Notes: a model not told the origin generated them from the letters alone. A stretch of DNA of 50,465 nt from RGIG4034 sp045628945 (GCA_045628945.1 JAZQQG010000004.1:1-50465), one strand, 5' to 3'; shown: positions 15,727 to 24,997, counted from the first letter of the stretch. Translations and numbers: made by a program.

Positions 15727-16395
15727 ATGTTTTTCCCGATTTTTACAAGTGTTGTGGCGTTCTGTCTCCTGGCCGCGATTCTCAGGCGCAATGCAGACCG
15801 CAAGGCACGACAACAGGAAGAGGAATTCTGGAATCGTGAGAAATCCGCGAATCTCGTTCCCCGTAAATCCCTCGACAATCTCGAATACATTCGGATTCCT
15901 TACGAAGAGCTCCCCACCGGCATCGGCACCGATTCCGAGTCCATTGCGTCCTGCCTGCAGGAGCTAAACACCTTCCGTGAAAAGAAGATTGTGAACCTGC
16001 AAGGAATGACCAACACAGACCTAAAGCTAACCTACGGCACCCTAAACCTCAAGGTTCTGACCGAGTACGATACGAATTTCCTGCGTCTGGTCGCTCTGCT
16101 CCAGAAGTGGGCCTTCGCCTTAAACGAGGAGAACTACCGGAAGGAAGCCTATGCGGTATGCGACTTCGCCATCCGTATCGGAAGTGACGTCAGCAAAACC
16201 TATCATATGATGGGAGAATTCCTGTGCGACGATGCATTCTGTTCCCCGGAAGACCGGGCAACGCGACTGGAAGAATTAAGCAAACGCGCCGAGGCACTTC
16301 CCTCCCTGATGCGAAATACCATCCTGCGCGATCTGGAGTCCCGTAAAGCCGCCCTATCTTCCGACGTAGTCCCCGCTGCGGATTCGATCCAGTAG
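15727..16395 (+). CDS. Hypothetical membrane-anchored protein, helical repeat-like
   Basis: A 222-residue protein I cannot assign. It has one N-terminal membrane segment (about 3-19) followed by a charged stretch and an alpha-helical cytosolic domain (YDTNFLRLVALLQKWAFALN, KEAYAVCDFAIRIGSDVSKT) that resembles TPR-like scaffolds. CGAAAGG lies about 10 nt upstream of the ATG. The 3' end overlaps the convergent exonuclease gene by 42 nt. It is transcribed alone and divergently from the 31-residue peptide gene. Confidence 0.75.
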   Translation: MFFPIFTSVVAFCLLAAILRRNADRKARQQEEEFWNREKSANLVPRKSLDNLEYIRIPYEELPTGIGTDSESIASCLQELNTFREKKIVNLQGMTNTDLKLTYGTLNLKVLTEYDTNFLRLVALLQKWAFALNEENYRKEAYAVCDFAIRIGSDVSKTYHMMGEFLCDDAFCSPEDRATRLEELSKRAEALPSLMRNTILRDLESRKAALSSDVVPAADSIQ

Positions 16396-17109
16396 ACGAC
16401 TGGCTTCGTTTTTGGACAGACTCTTCAACTCATATTCTATGGTAATGTTACGCTCTGCCACGATTCGTGCCAGTCTTTCAAGCTGCGCCGGTGTGGCGGG
16501 GCTTTCTTTTTTTACCTGATAGAGAAGCGGACAGGGAGCAAATCCAGACGCCAAATCATCCGCCGATTCCGCCCCGCTGCTTCGGTCTTCGGCCTTCTCC
16601 ACTGCCTGCTCATATTCCTTGCAAAACCTGCGATACAGCGCATCCGTTGCCAGAGCATCCGATAATGCGCGGTGGTTTTGAATCTCGATTCCGTACTCCG
16701 CACACAGATCCGCAAGGCGGTGGGATTTGCGATTCAAATCATGGATTCGCGAGATTTTGAGGGTATCGATTCCGCATCGTTCAAAGGGCATGCCGGCATT
16801 CACCATTGCCCGTTTCAGAAAAGAAAAATCAAACAAAATATTATGTCCGATCAGCACTTCCGTTCCAAGAAAAGCAAGAAGGTCCTCCTTCAACTCTCCA
16901 AAAGTCGGAGCAGTCGCTACCTCTTCATCCCGAATTCCGGTTAACTCCGTAATGCGTTCCGGCAGACGCCGTCCGGGATTTACGTAGGATTCAAAGCGTG
17001 CGATTTCCCTTCCGTCACGGATTTTCACAGCACCGATTTCGATGATTTTATCAAGTTTCGGATTCAATCCCGTCGTCTCGAGATCGATTACGATATAGGA
17101 AGACAGCAT
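16354..17109 (-). CDS. DnaQ-like 3'-5' exonuclease (DEDDh)
   Basis: A 251-residue protein. The DEDDh nuclease domain (1-165) carries Exo I (IVIDLETTGLNP), Exo II (IGHNILFDFSFLKRA) and Exo III (HRALSDALATDALY), with the catalytic His of Exo III. It is related to the epsilon proofreading subunit of DNA polymerase III but is free-standing. A linker follows, then a helical C-terminal tail (about 205-251, TPAQLERLARIVAERN) that may bind nucleic acid. It begins 4 nt after the nth stop, suggesting a small repair operon. Its last 42 nt lie antisense to the end of the convergent hypothetical gene. Confidence 0.92.
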   Translation of the reverse strand: MLSSYIVIDLETTGLNPKLDKIIEIGAVKIRDGREIARFESYVNPGRRLPERITELTGIRDEEVATAPTFGELKEDLLAFLGTEVLIGHNILFDFSFLKRAMVNAGMPFERCGIDTLKISRIHDLNRKSHRLADLCAEYGIEIQNHRALSDALATDALYRRFCKEYEQAVEKAEDRSSGAESADDLASGFAPCPLLYQVKKESPATPAQLERLARIVAERNITIEYELKSLSKNEASRLLDRIRSGDYVGR

Positions 17110-17112
17110 GGA

Positions 17113-17775
17113 TTATCCTTTCTTACCGGAAGACCTTGTCCGTCGACAGGTGTTCTGATACGCCTTACACTCCTCTTTAAGGAAACACTCGGCACAATTG
17201 GGTGTCGATGCCTTACAGATGGTGCGACCCAGGCGAATAATGTGAATATTCCAGAGAATCCAATGATCCTTCGGAAGCTTCTTCATAAGGTCATACTCAA
17301 CCTTCACCGGATCCTCCTCGCATGTCACACCTAACTTCTTACTAATGCGTTTCACATGCGTATCCACTACAATGCTCGGCTCATGATAGATGTTCCCGCG
17401 AATCACATTGGCGGTCTTGCGGCCTATCCCCGGCAATGCCGTCAGTGCCTCGATGCCCGAGGGCACCTCTCCGCCATGTCTGATTAACAGCGCCTGCGCA
17501 CAGGCAATCAGGTTTTTAGCCTTATTGTGGTAGAAGCCCGTCGAGTGAATATCCTCCTCAAGTTCACTAAGATCCGCTTCCGCAAAAGCCTTCACGGTCG
17601 GATACTTGACAAAAAGATCCCGGGTCACGATATTCACCCGTGCATCGGTACACTGGGCACTCAGAATCGTGGCAAACAACAATTGCCATGCATTTTTGTG
17701 CTCTAAGTAACAGGTATATTCGGTTCCGTACTCCCGATCCAGTTTCGCTAAAATCCGATCAATATGTTTGCTCAT
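17113..17775 (-). CDS. nth: Endonuclease III
   Basis: A 220-residue DNA glycosylase/AP lyase that removes oxidised pyrimidines. It contains the helix-hairpin-helix LPGIGRKTANVI with the catalytic Lys ahead of it, VVDTHVKRISKKLG with the catalytic Asp, and a C-terminal iron-sulfur cluster motif (CKASTPNCAECFLKEEC, spacing 6-2-5). I use the ATG at 17775, preceded by AGAGGAAG. An in-frame TTG at 17793 has poor spacing. Confidence 0.96.
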   Translation of the reverse strand: MSKHIDRILAKLDREYGTEYTCYLEHKNAWQLLFATILSAQCTDARVNIVTRDLFVKYPTVKAFAEADLSELEEDIHSTGFYHNKAKNLIACAQALLIRHGGEVPSGIEALTALPGIGRKTANVIRGNIYHEPSIVVDTHVKRISKKLGVTCEEDPVKVEYDLMKKLPKDHWILWNIHIIRLGRTICKASTPNCAECFLKEECKAYQNTCRRTRSSGKKG

Positions 17776-17861
17776 CTCTTCCTCTGAATTCAATGCCTTG
17801 CGGCTTTTTGCGTTCGTCTTTTTTCATCATAGCATTTTCTTGCCATTTTCCCAAGTGATTC

Positions 17862-17890
17862 TTGCGCGGGTATTCGTCATCTGATATGAT
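17862..17890 (+). promoter_or_regulatory. Promoter of the LacI-family regulator
   Basis: TTGCGC (17862-17867), 17-nt spacer, TATGAT (17885-17890) with an extended TGA upstream. The start codon is about 30 nt further on. Confidence 0.6.
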
Positions 17891-17926
17891 AGTTTTGTAA
17901 TCGATTTCAGGTCTGTGGAGGGGTAT

Positions 17927-18910
17927 ATGACCATTAGTGAGATTGCGAAGCTGGCCGGCGTATCGAATGCCGCCGTTTCGAGATATCTGAACAACGGCTA
18001 TCTGTCGGAGGACAAGAAAGCCGCGATCAAAAAAGTAATCGACGAGACCGGCTATCAGCCCTCTCTTCAGGCGCAGATTCTGCGTACCCGCAAGGCGAAG
18101 CTCTGCGGTATTATTTTTCAGAATGTATTGGAATCCGACTACGGTCCCATCCTAAACGGCGTGACCGACATCCTGGATGAGATGGGATACGGCTTGTTAT
18201 TTGCACGGGCCGAAGCCAATGATGAAGACCTTTTATCCCGCGCTACCGATATGCGTAAGCGTCTTGTGGACGGATTAATTATATTAACCGAGAACATCAG
18301 CAGTGAGGTGGAAGAGCGTCTTTCGACCTTCGACATTCCCTTGCTGGTTGCCGGCTGTAAATGTGATAAGCTGCATTCCGTATACTACGATCAGCAGTTC
18401 GCGATTCAGGAGATTACGAAGCTACTGCTTAAGGGCGGCAAGACCCGTCCCGCTTTTGTCGGACTCAGTCCTTCCTACAAGCAGCAGGGCGCCGGTCGTT
18501 TCGACGGTTTCCGCCAGGCACTGGCTTCCACCGGAGCCATGATGGATACCAAGGTCATCGTACTGTGTGACACCTCGATTGACAACGGTTACAACGCCGG
18601 CAAAGCGCTTCTCTCACGCGTTCCCGGAATCGATGCCATCTGCTGTGCGACCGACGAACTTGCCATCGGTGTCCTTCGTTACCTGAAGGAAATCGACCGA
18701 ACCGATATCGCAGTCTCCGGATGTGGCAATTCTCCGGTCTTAAGCTCCGCGGACATTCCGATTCTCTCCGGCGATCTGAATATGCGCTCCCTGGCCATGA
18801 CCGCCACGGAATATATGAACGATCTGCTTGATCGCAAGGATACCGACCAACCGGATTCTGCCTTGATTCAAAAACGCCTTCCCGTGAAGATCGTAAACCT
18901 TCCGGAATAA
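17927..18910 (+). CDS. LacI-family transcriptional regulator (ScrR-like)
   Basis: A 327-residue regulator. The N-terminal helix-turn-helix and hinge (TISEIAKLAGVSNAAVSRYL, about 1-60) match LacI-family members such as ScrR-type sucrose repressors. A periplasmic-binding-like effector domain follows, including LVAGCKCDKLHSV and ICCATDELAIGVLRYL. I use the ATG at 17927, preceded by GGAGG at 5 nt, instead of an in-frame GTG at 17915 inside that site. It is monocistronic with a strong bidirectional terminator, and the adjacent genes (nth, asnB) do not reveal its target. Confidence 0.92.
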   Translation: MTISEIAKLAGVSNAAVSRYLNNGYLSEDKKAAIKKVIDETGYQPSLQAQILRTRKAKLCGIIFQNVLESDYGPILNGVTDILDEMGYGLLFARAEANDEDLLSRATDMRKRLVDGLIILTENISSEVEERLSTFDIPLLVAGCKCDKLHSVYYDQQFAIQEITKLLLKGGKTRPAFVGLSPSYKQQGAGRFDGFRQALASTGAMMDTKVIVLCDTSIDNGYNAGKALLSRVPGIDAICCATDELAIGVLRYLKEIDRTDIAVSGCGNSPVLSSADIPILSGDLNMRSLAMTATEYMNDLLDRKDTDQPDSALIQKRLPVKIVNLPE

Positions 18911-18918
18911 ATACAAAG

Positions 18919-18956
18919 GGTGCGTGAAAAATAAGTTTTTCACGCACCCTATTTTT
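18919..18956. terminator. Bidirectional terminator between lacI-type gene and asnB
   Basis: GGGTGCGTGAAA (18919-18930) pairs with TTTCACGCACCC (18939-18950), flanked by an A tract and a T tract. It serves both convergent genes. Confidence 0.88.
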
Positions 18957-18959
18957 ATT

Positions 18960-20840
18960 TTACTCATTCATATATTTCTGATACCACTGTTGGAATACGA
19001 AGAACGGCCAAACAATTACCGAATAATTTCTGCCGGTTCCGGGTCCTTGATCTCCCATTTCCAGATAGTTACGAACCAATCGAGTTGTCTCTTCCGGATC
19101 AAACACTCCTTGCCGCTTTAGGAAATCAACCTCACTAAATGCTGTGATTTTCTCTTTTAGTGGTCCCCGTAGCCATTGGTCCAAGGGAATGCTGAATCCT
19201 TTTTTAGGACGTTCCAAAAGCTCCTTCGGTATATAATCATAGGCAATATCCTTCAGGATATGCTTCTTATCTCCCTTGTAATATTTAAAGGAGTGCGGAA
19301 GCCGATAGGAATATTCAATGACCAACTGATCCAGAATCGGGCAACGCGTCTCAAGAGAATATTTCATAGAAGCACGGTCTACCTTACAGAGAATATCTCC
19401 CGGAAGATACGTCTCCTCATCCAATAGCATCCTCCGCTTTTGCCAGTTTTTCTCTCGGTAACGGCTTTCAAAATAAAATTTCTCATCACCACCCGACTCT
19501 TTAAGAATCCTCTTCGTGGCTAATACATAATTGTCTGAACCAAACTGCGTCTTCGCCTCCTTATTTCGGTTAGACGCGATGACACGAACAGGAAACGGAA
19601 TGTGATTGATAAGTTTCGCCTGCTTTAATCCCGGCAAATGACATATACCGTTTACCATTCCCCCCAAGACATCAAGTTTCTGTGCCTTGCCCATATAAGC
19701 ATAGTTGTTGTATCCACAGAACAACTCATCACCGCCGTCCCCGGACAGGGCAACAGTCACATCCTCTTTGGCCAACTTCGAGACAAGCATGGTGGGAATC
19801 TGCGAGCTGTCCGCAAAGGGTTCGTCATAGAACTGCGCCAGGCTGTCCACCAGGTCAAACATTTCCTCTTCCCCGATGTAGAGTTCCGTATGATCGGTTC
19901 CGAGATGCTTGGCAATTGCCTTTGCATACTCCGCCTCATTGAATTTCGGTGTGTTAAAACCAATACAGAAGGTCTTCATGGGACGATCCGAGAGTTCCTG
20001 TGCAATGGCGGTAACCAACGACGAATCGTAACCTCCGCTTAAGAAAGTCCCCAGCGGCACATCCGCAATCATTCTCTTGCGAACCGCCTCGGTCAGAATC
20101 GACTTCAAGGTATCCTTGGCCTCGGCATAATCCCGAACCGGATTTGCAAGCATCTGATGATAAACATCGGGAATATTCCAATATTTACGAACCTCGCAGT
20201 GCGAAGGCGTGTATTCCAGAATCGCACCGGGCTCCAACTTATATACGTTCTCAAAAATGCTCTTCGGAGCATTGATGTACTGGTGAATAAAATACGAATT
20301 CAACACGGAAGTATCGATTTTCTTCTCAAATCCCGGACATAACAGGATCGGCTTCAATTCCGAAGCAAATACGATTCCTTTCGAAGTCAGCCAATAGTAC
20401 AGCGGCTTCTTGCCGATTCGATCGCGGACCAGATACAACTTCTCTTCCCGATGGTCGAACAGCGCAATGGCAAACATTCCCGTAATGTGGTCCACGAAAT
20501 TCGCTCCCCACTTCCGATATGCCGCCAAAATCACTTCCGTATCGCAATTGGAGGTAAAAGAGTACTCCGACAATTCTTCTTTTAACTCCAAAAAATTATA
20601 GATTTCTCCGTTGAAGACTACCGACAGACTTCGGTCCGGCGAATGCATGGGCTGATGTCCCAACGGGGACAGATCCAGAATCGACAAACGACGCTGCGCC
20701 AACCCCAGAGCCTTTTGACCGACTGCTACGATCTCCTCACCGCTGTCGTTCGGGCCGCGATGATACATGGAATCATTCATGCACCGAAGCTCATCCTGTG
20801 TAATATGAAAATCTCCCCAAAATCCGCAAATTCCGCACAT
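18960..20840 (-). CDS. asnB: Asparagine synthase (glutamine-hydrolysing)
   Basis: A 626-residue enzyme. The N-terminal class II glutaminase begins with nucleophile Cys2 (MCGICGFWGD), with RRLSILDLSPLGHQPM and FNGEIYNF. The C-terminal synthetase domain has the PP-loop motif FLSGGYDSSLVTAI and SGDGGDELFCGYN. It makes asparagine from aspartate, glutamine and ATP; paralogues of this length also modify surface glycans or peptides. It is the last gene of a minus-strand run after galK, galT and the DUF6472-like gene, 50 nt from the last. A GAATCC-TTC-GGATTC hairpin (20855-20869) sits just before its AGGAG site. Confidence 0.93.
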   Translation of the reverse strand: MCGICGFWGDFHITQDELRCMNDSMYHRGPNDSGEEIVAVGQKALGLAQRRLSILDLSPLGHQPMHSPDRSLSVVFNGEIYNFLELKEELSEYSFTSNCDTEVILAAYRKWGANFVDHITGMFAIALFDHREEKLYLVRDRIGKKPLYYWLTSKGIVFASELKPILLCPGFEKKIDTSVLNSYFIHQYINAPKSIFENVYKLEPGAILEYTPSHCEVRKYWNIPDVYHQMLANPVRDYAEAKDTLKSILTEAVRKRMIADVPLGTFLSGGYDSSLVTAIAQELSDRPMKTFCIGFNTPKFNEAEYAKAIAKHLGTDHTELYIGEEEMFDLVDSLAQFYDEPFADSSQIPTMLVSKLAKEDVTVALSGDGGDELFCGYNNYAYMGKAQKLDVLGGMVNGICHLPGLKQAKLINHIPFPVRVIASNRNKEAKTQFGSDNYVLATKRILKESGGDEKFYFESRYREKNWQKRRMLLDEETYLPGDILCKVDRASMKYSLETRCPILDQLVIEYSYRLPHSFKYYKGDKKHILKDIAYDYIPKELLERPKKGFSIPLDQWLRGPLKEKITAFSEVDFLKRQGVFDPEETTRLVRNYLEMGDQGPGTGRNYSVIVWPFFVFQQWYQKYMNE

Positions 20841-20890
20841 AGTATTCTCCTAAAGAATCCTTCGGATTCGAAACAGCCAATCGAAATCGC

Positions 20891-21076
20891 CTACATCTGA
20901 TGACGAACAATCTTATACTCGTCATCACCGTCATAATACGGACATACCGCACGATTGCCACCCATAATGACATGTGCATAATCGTCCTCATCCATGTCCA
21001 TCATGCATACATACTCATCATATTCTTCGTCATATGCAAGATTTCTGCAAGTATCACAACGATTGTCGTCAGCCAT
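20891..21076 (-). CDS. Small cysteine-containing acidic protein, DUF6472-like
   Basis: A 61-residue, very acidic protein with four cysteines arranged C-X2-C (CDTCRNL), one in YVCMMDMDEDDY and one in AVCPYY, compatible with a small metal site. It resembles the conserved Lachnospiraceae family DUF6472, of unknown function. The AAGGAG site and its position between galT (27 nt) and asnB (50 nt) support a genuine gene in the same transcript. Confidence 0.8.
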   Translation of the reverse strand: MADDNRCDTCRNLAYDEEYDEYVCMMDMDEDDYAHVIMGGNRAVCPYYDGDDEYKIVRHQM

Positions 21077-21103
21077 TCTCTGCTCTCCTTCTCCGGATTA
21101 TGA

Positions 21104-22621
21104 CTATACGGAAGCTACGAAACGAAGGAAGCCCTCCATACCCTCCGGAGTACGCTTGTAGACACCGGCATGCTCCAATACCTTGGCAAATACCAGGCCC
21201 ACTTCATCTTGAATGATACCATCAATATTCTCTTTTGTCACGCAGGGATACTTGGGCAGGAACTCCTCTACCCAGTCCGCATGCTTTTCAAGGGTCTCAT
21301 CTGCGCAAAGATCCTTGCCTGCAACAATCGCCGTCCCCAGATCGGCAAGTTCCTTCTTCAAACGGGAAGGAAGCACCGCAAGACCCATCACCTCGATCAG
21401 TCCGATGTTTTCTTTTTTGATATGATGAAGCTCGGCATGAGGATGGTATACCCCCAGAGGATGTTCCTCGGTCGTAATGTTGTTACGAAGCACCAGATCC
21501 ATCTCGAAATTCTCCCCCCGTTTACGCGCAATCGGGGTAATCGTATTGTGCGGTTCCCCATCGGTATAGGCATAGACAAAAGAGGATTCGTCCGTATACT
21601 CGCGCCACTTCTTAAGAATCGTGTCGGCAAGTTCGATGATACGATCGGTATCGGGACCGCTTAATCGGATAACCGACATGGGCCATTTTACGATTCCGGC
21701 CTTCACATCCTCAAAGCCCTTGAAGGAAACCTCCTTCTCAATCGGTGCTTTTGCCATGGCAAACTCATAATGTCCACCCTGGAAATGATCATGGCTTAAG
21801 ATGGAACCGCCGACAATCGGCAGATCCGCATTGGAACCCACAAAATAGTGGGGGAACTGCTTCACAAAATCAAATAATTTGCCAAAGGTGGCACGCTCAA
21901 TCTTCATGGGCGTATGCTGCGAATTGAAAATGATACAATGCTCGTTGTAATAAACATAGGGACTGTACTGGAATCCCCAATTGCTCGAATTGATTGTCAC
22001 GGGAATGATACGGTGATTCTGGCGGGCAGGATGATTCACACGACCCGCATAGCCCTCGTTCTGCACACATAACAGGCACTTCGGATAGCCGGACTGCTTG
22101 GCAAGCTTCGCCGCGGCAATGGCCTTCGGATCCTTCTCGGGCTTCGATAAGTTAATGGTAATATCGATATCGCCATACTCGGTCTTCGTGACCCACTTCA
22201 TGTCCTTGCAGATGCGATATCTGCGGATGTAGTCAGTATTCTGGCTGAAATCATAGAAGAAATCCGTTGCCTTCTCGGGAGACTCCTTGTAGGCCTCGGT
22301 GAACTTGCGAATCACTTCACTCGGGGCAGGAACCAGCATACTCATAATCTTCGTATCAAAAAGATCACGGTATACGATTCCGTCCTCCTTCATAATGCCC
22401 TTTTCTACCGCATAGTCCATCATCTCGGTCAAAAGAGCAGGAAGCTTTGCAATGAGCTCCTCGCGGTCGCCAACCTTCGTGACCACATCCTCCTCGGGAA
22501 GTTCCTCCAATCCGAATAATTCCAACAAGCGGTTGGTGGTATAGATCACATCCTCTTTTGCAACCAGTCCGGTAGCCACGCCGTACTGAACCAAAGTATT
22601 AATATTCTGTGTAATCGTCAT
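21104..22621 (-). CDS. galT: Galactose-1-phosphate uridylyltransferase, class II
   Basis: A 505-residue enzyme of the longer Gram-positive class II GalT family. It transfers UMP between UDP-glucose and galactose-1-phosphate in the Leloir pathway. Recognisable segments include MTITQNINTLVQYGVATGLV, HPARQNHRIIPVTINSSNWG, GGSILSHDHFQGGHYEF and GVYHPHAELHHIKKENIGLI. It follows galK by 68 nt. The leader has a CCGGG-CCCGG hairpin just before the GAGGACAG ribosome site, which might tune translation. galE is not in the window. Confidence 0.95.
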   Translation of the reverse strand: MTITQNINTLVQYGVATGLVAKEDVIYTTNRLLELFGLEELPEEDVVTKVGDREELIAKLPALLTEMMDYAVEKGIMKEDGIVYRDLFDTKIMSMLVPAPSEVIRKFTEAYKESPEKATDFFYDFSQNTDYIRRYRICKDMKWVTKTEYGDIDITINLSKPEKDPKAIAAAKLAKQSGYPKCLLCVQNEGYAGRVNHPARQNHRIIPVTINSSNWGFQYSPYVYYNEHCIIFNSQHTPMKIERATFGKLFDFVKQFPHYFVGSNADLPIVGGSILSHDHFQGGHYEFAMAKAPIEKEVSFKGFEDVKAGIVKWPMSVIRLSGPDTDRIIELADTILKKWREYTDESSFVYAYTDGEPHNTITPIARKRGENFEMDLVLRNNITTEEHPLGVYHPHAELHHIKKENIGLIEVMGLAVLPSRLKKELADLGTAIVAGKDLCADETLEKHADWVEEFLPKYPCVTKENIDGIIQDEVGLVFAKVLEHAGVYKRTPEGMEGFLRFVASV

Positions 22622-22689
22622 TTTACTGTCCTCTGTCCGGGCAATCTCCCGGCTTCCTATGTTATCAGGGTTCGAAGTTCTTCGAAGAA

Positions 22690-23853
22690 TTAGAGAATTA
22701 CCGGGCCGTCGCCAATCTCAACTACGTAGAAGTCCGCAGCGTAACCGATCTTCTTAAGATATGCGGCACCAACCTTCTCAATAAAGGCATCGATATTATC
22801 ATTCTTTACAATGCTTACGGTGCATCCGCCGAAGCCGGCACCGGTCATACGGGAGCCGATTACGCCCTCCTGCTTCCAAGCCTCTTCCACCAGAGTATCC
22901 AACTCGATACCGGTTACCTCATAATCATCGCGCAGAGATACGTGGGAGGCATTCATGAGTTTACCGAAGGTCTCCACATCGTTGGCCTTCAGTGCCGCAA
23001 CCGCCTTCACGGTTCTCTGATTCTCATAAACCGCATGCTTTGCTCTCTTCATGCGAACCGGATCCTTAATGGCAGCCTTGAGGCTCTCGAAACGCTCCTC
23101 GTCCAGCTCGCCGAGAGACTGAATGGAGGAAACGGTCTGAAGCTCGGCAAGAGCAGTCTCACATTCCGATCTGCGCTCGTTATACTTGGAATCGCCAAGT
23201 CCGCGCTTCTTATTGGAGCAGGCAATGACAATCTTGGCATCCTGCAGGGTAATGGGTGCATATTCGTAGCTCAAATCCGCGGTATCTAAGAAGATGGCAT
23301 TGCCCTTCTTGCCCATGGCAATCGCGAACTGGTCCATAATGCCGCAGTTGACGCCGTTAAACTTGTTCTCGGAATACTGACCGATCAATGCCAGATCCTG
23401 ATTCGTTACGTTGAAGCCGAAAAGATCACGTAAGATTGCTCCCGTCAGTACCTCTACCGAAGCAGAAGAAGACAGGCCGCTTCCGTTGGGAATATTACCG
23501 AACAGAAGCAGGTCCATACCGGAAGGAACCTTCATGCCCTTCTCACCAAAAGCCCAGATCACTCCCTTGGGATAGTTCGTCCAATCCGCAGCCTTATCGT
23601 ATACCAGCTCCTCCAGGGAAGACTCCAGAATTCCCAGACTCTCAAAGTTCATGGAGTACATGCGAAGCTTATTGTCTTCTCTTTTTCTGGCAACACCGTA
23701 GGTACCGATGGTCAGTGCACAGGGAAATACATGTCCGCCGTTGTAGTCGGTATGCTCACCGATCATATTGACACGTCCGGGGGCAAAATAGACCTTCGCG
23801 CCGTCTGCCGCACCGAACACTTTAATAAACTCTTCCATCATTTTTTGTTTCAT
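22690..23853 (-). CDS. galK: Galactokinase
   Basis: A 387-residue GHMP kinase that phosphorylates galactose at C1. It has the galactokinase signature GRVNMIGEHTDYNGGHVFP, the ATP loop GSGLSSSASVEVLTG and GAGFGGCTVSIV near the C-terminus. I use the ATG at 23853 (MKQKMMEEFIKVFG), with GGAG 6 nt upstream; longer versions starting up to 23931 would run into the promoter region. It is the first gene of galK-galT and sits downstream of an AraC regulator gene on the same strand. Confidence 0.95.
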   Translation of the reverse strand: MKQKMMEEFIKVFGAADGAKVYFAPGRVNMIGEHTDYNGGHVFPCALTIGTYGVARKREDNKLRMYSMNFESLGILESSLEELVYDKAADWTNYPKGVIWAFGEKGMKVPSGMDLLLFGNIPNGSGLSSSASVEVLTGAILRDLFGFNVTNQDLALIGQYSENKFNGVNCGIMDQFAIAMGKKGNAIFLDTADLSYEYAPITLQDAKIVIACSNKKRGLGDSKYNERRSECETALAELQTVSSIQSLGELDEERFESLKAAIKDPVRMKRAKHAVYENQRTVKAVAALKANDVETFGKLMNASHVSLRDDYEVTGIELDTLVEEAWKQEGVIGSRMTGAGFGGCTVSIVKNDNIDAFIEKVGAAYLKKIGYAADFYVVEIGDGPVIL

Positions 23854-23896
23854 AACCTTCTCCATCCTTTCGATGTTTTTGTTTGTCCCTATGTTC

Positions 23897-23936
23897 GTAA
23901 TATAACGCAAAAAGTGCCTTGTTAAAAGCACTTTTT
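23897..23936 (-). promoter_or_regulatory. galK promoter with overlapping inverted repeat
   Basis: On the minus strand, TTAACA (23920-23925), a 17-nt spacer and TATTAC (23897-23902) form a candidate promoter. A 9-bp perfect inverted repeat, AAAAAGTGC (23909-23917) and GCACTTTTT (23928-23936), brackets the -35. It may be an operator for galKT or a weak terminator for the AraC gene ending at 23951; sequence alone does not decide. Confidence 0.45.
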
Positions 23937-23950
23937 GTTAATTAGACTTG

Positions 23951-24865
23951 TCATTTTGTTATATCTTCCGTATCCCTTCCGTTGGTGGCAAGGAAAACGG
24001 CAATCTGCTCGAGATCGCTCTTTTTTCGCTTCAGTTCCCCGTTCTTCACCTTTTTACGATACGCGGAGGGCGAGAGTCCTTTTGTCTTCTGGAATACCTT
24101 GGAAAAGACCATGGCATCTCCGTAGCCGCATGACAGGGCGATACTCTCGATGGGAATACTGGTTAACTCCAAAAGCTCCGTCGCCTTCGCCACGCGAAAC
24201 ATCGTGAGGAACTGCTGGGGGCTCATTTTCAACTGCTGTTCAAAAAGCGTATACAGATAGCTTCGGTTAATGCAGACATAATCCGCAATGTCCGTCACCT
24301 TAATGGGGTTGCAATAGTTGTTGCAGACAAACTCCACGGCGCGTTTCACATAAGAATTCGCTTTGTCGGAATCGTCCTCACTCTCCAAGGGGCGACTCTT
24401 CGCAATCAGGGAAAGAAAAATGTTCAGCTGCCCGTTTCTTCGCAGGTCATTCTCGATACTGTAGGTACTGTGCTCCATCATGTCCAGAACGGTCTGATAC
24501 AGCAAATCCCCCTCCTCGGAGGTGAAAACCGGGTGCTGCACACTTAAGCCGCAGCGATGCATCAGCTCTGCCGCCATGGTCCCGCCAAAACCAACCCAAA
24601 CATAGGTCCAGGGATTCTCGGCATCCGCCTGATAGAAGGTCATCTCGTCCGGCTCAATCAGGAAACCGTAGCCGGGTTTCAGCGGATACTCTTTTCCGCC
24701 GATGTTGAACCTCCCTTCCCCGTCCATCACATAATGAATCAGAAAATGGGGTTTTACCGCCGGTCCAAAGGAATGCAGGGGTTGCGTCTTCGAGCACCCG
24801 CAGCAGGTAACGAAAAGCTCTGTGCTTCCCTCGGATTGAAATTTTAATTCATAGGCCTGTTCCAT
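23951..24865 (-). CDS. AraC-family transcriptional regulator, probable galactose-gene activator
   Basis: A 304-residue regulator with an N-terminal cupin-like sugar-sensing domain (about 1-170; FLIHYVMDGEGRFNIGGKEY, PGYGFLIEPDEMTFYQAD). The C-terminal AraC double helix-turn-helix (about 190-285) has VTDIADYVCINRSYLYTLF and IESIALSCGYGDAMVFSKVF. It lies 97 nt upstream of galK on the same strand, so it probably controls galKT in response to galactose or a galactoside. That role is inferred from position. It ends with a basic, lysine-rich tail. Confidence 0.9.
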   Translation of the reverse strand: MEQAYELKFQSEGSTELFVTCCGCSKTQPLHSFGPAVKPHFLIHYVMDGEGRFNIGGKEYPLKPGYGFLIEPDEMTFYQADAENPWTYVWVGFGGTMAAELMHRCGLSVQHPVFTSEEGDLLYQTVLDMMEHSTYSIENDLRRNGQLNIFLSLIAKSRPLESEDDSDKANSYVKRAVEFVCNNYCNPIKVTDIADYVCINRSYLYTLFEQQLKMSPQQFLTMFRVAKATELLELTSIPIESIALSCGYGDAMVFSKVFQKTKGLSPSAYRKKVKNGELKRKKSDLEQIAVFLATNGRDTEDITK

Positions 24866-24957
24866 AGGCTCTCCTTTCTGCGTACCTTTCTATTGTAACC
24901 GACAATTTTCTTTCCCATTCGTTTTTTGCGAAATATCCACATTTCCGGTCGAAAATA

Positions 24958-24966
24958 TGCTATAAT
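24958..24966 (+). promoter_or_regulatory. Extended -10 promoter of the DHH-TIR operon
   Basis: TGCTATAAT with TATAAT at 24961-24966; no convincing -35 hexamer is seen. The ATG follows 31 nt later with an AAGGAG site between. Confidence 0.5.
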
Positions 24967-24997
24967 GAGCGGTACTATTCCACGAAGGAGACCGCTT

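Noticed and set aside
15651..15890. Upstream extension of the 31-residue peptide gene
   Set aside because: It is antisense to another gene, without a ribosome site or hydrophobic signal; the internal ATG has a good site.
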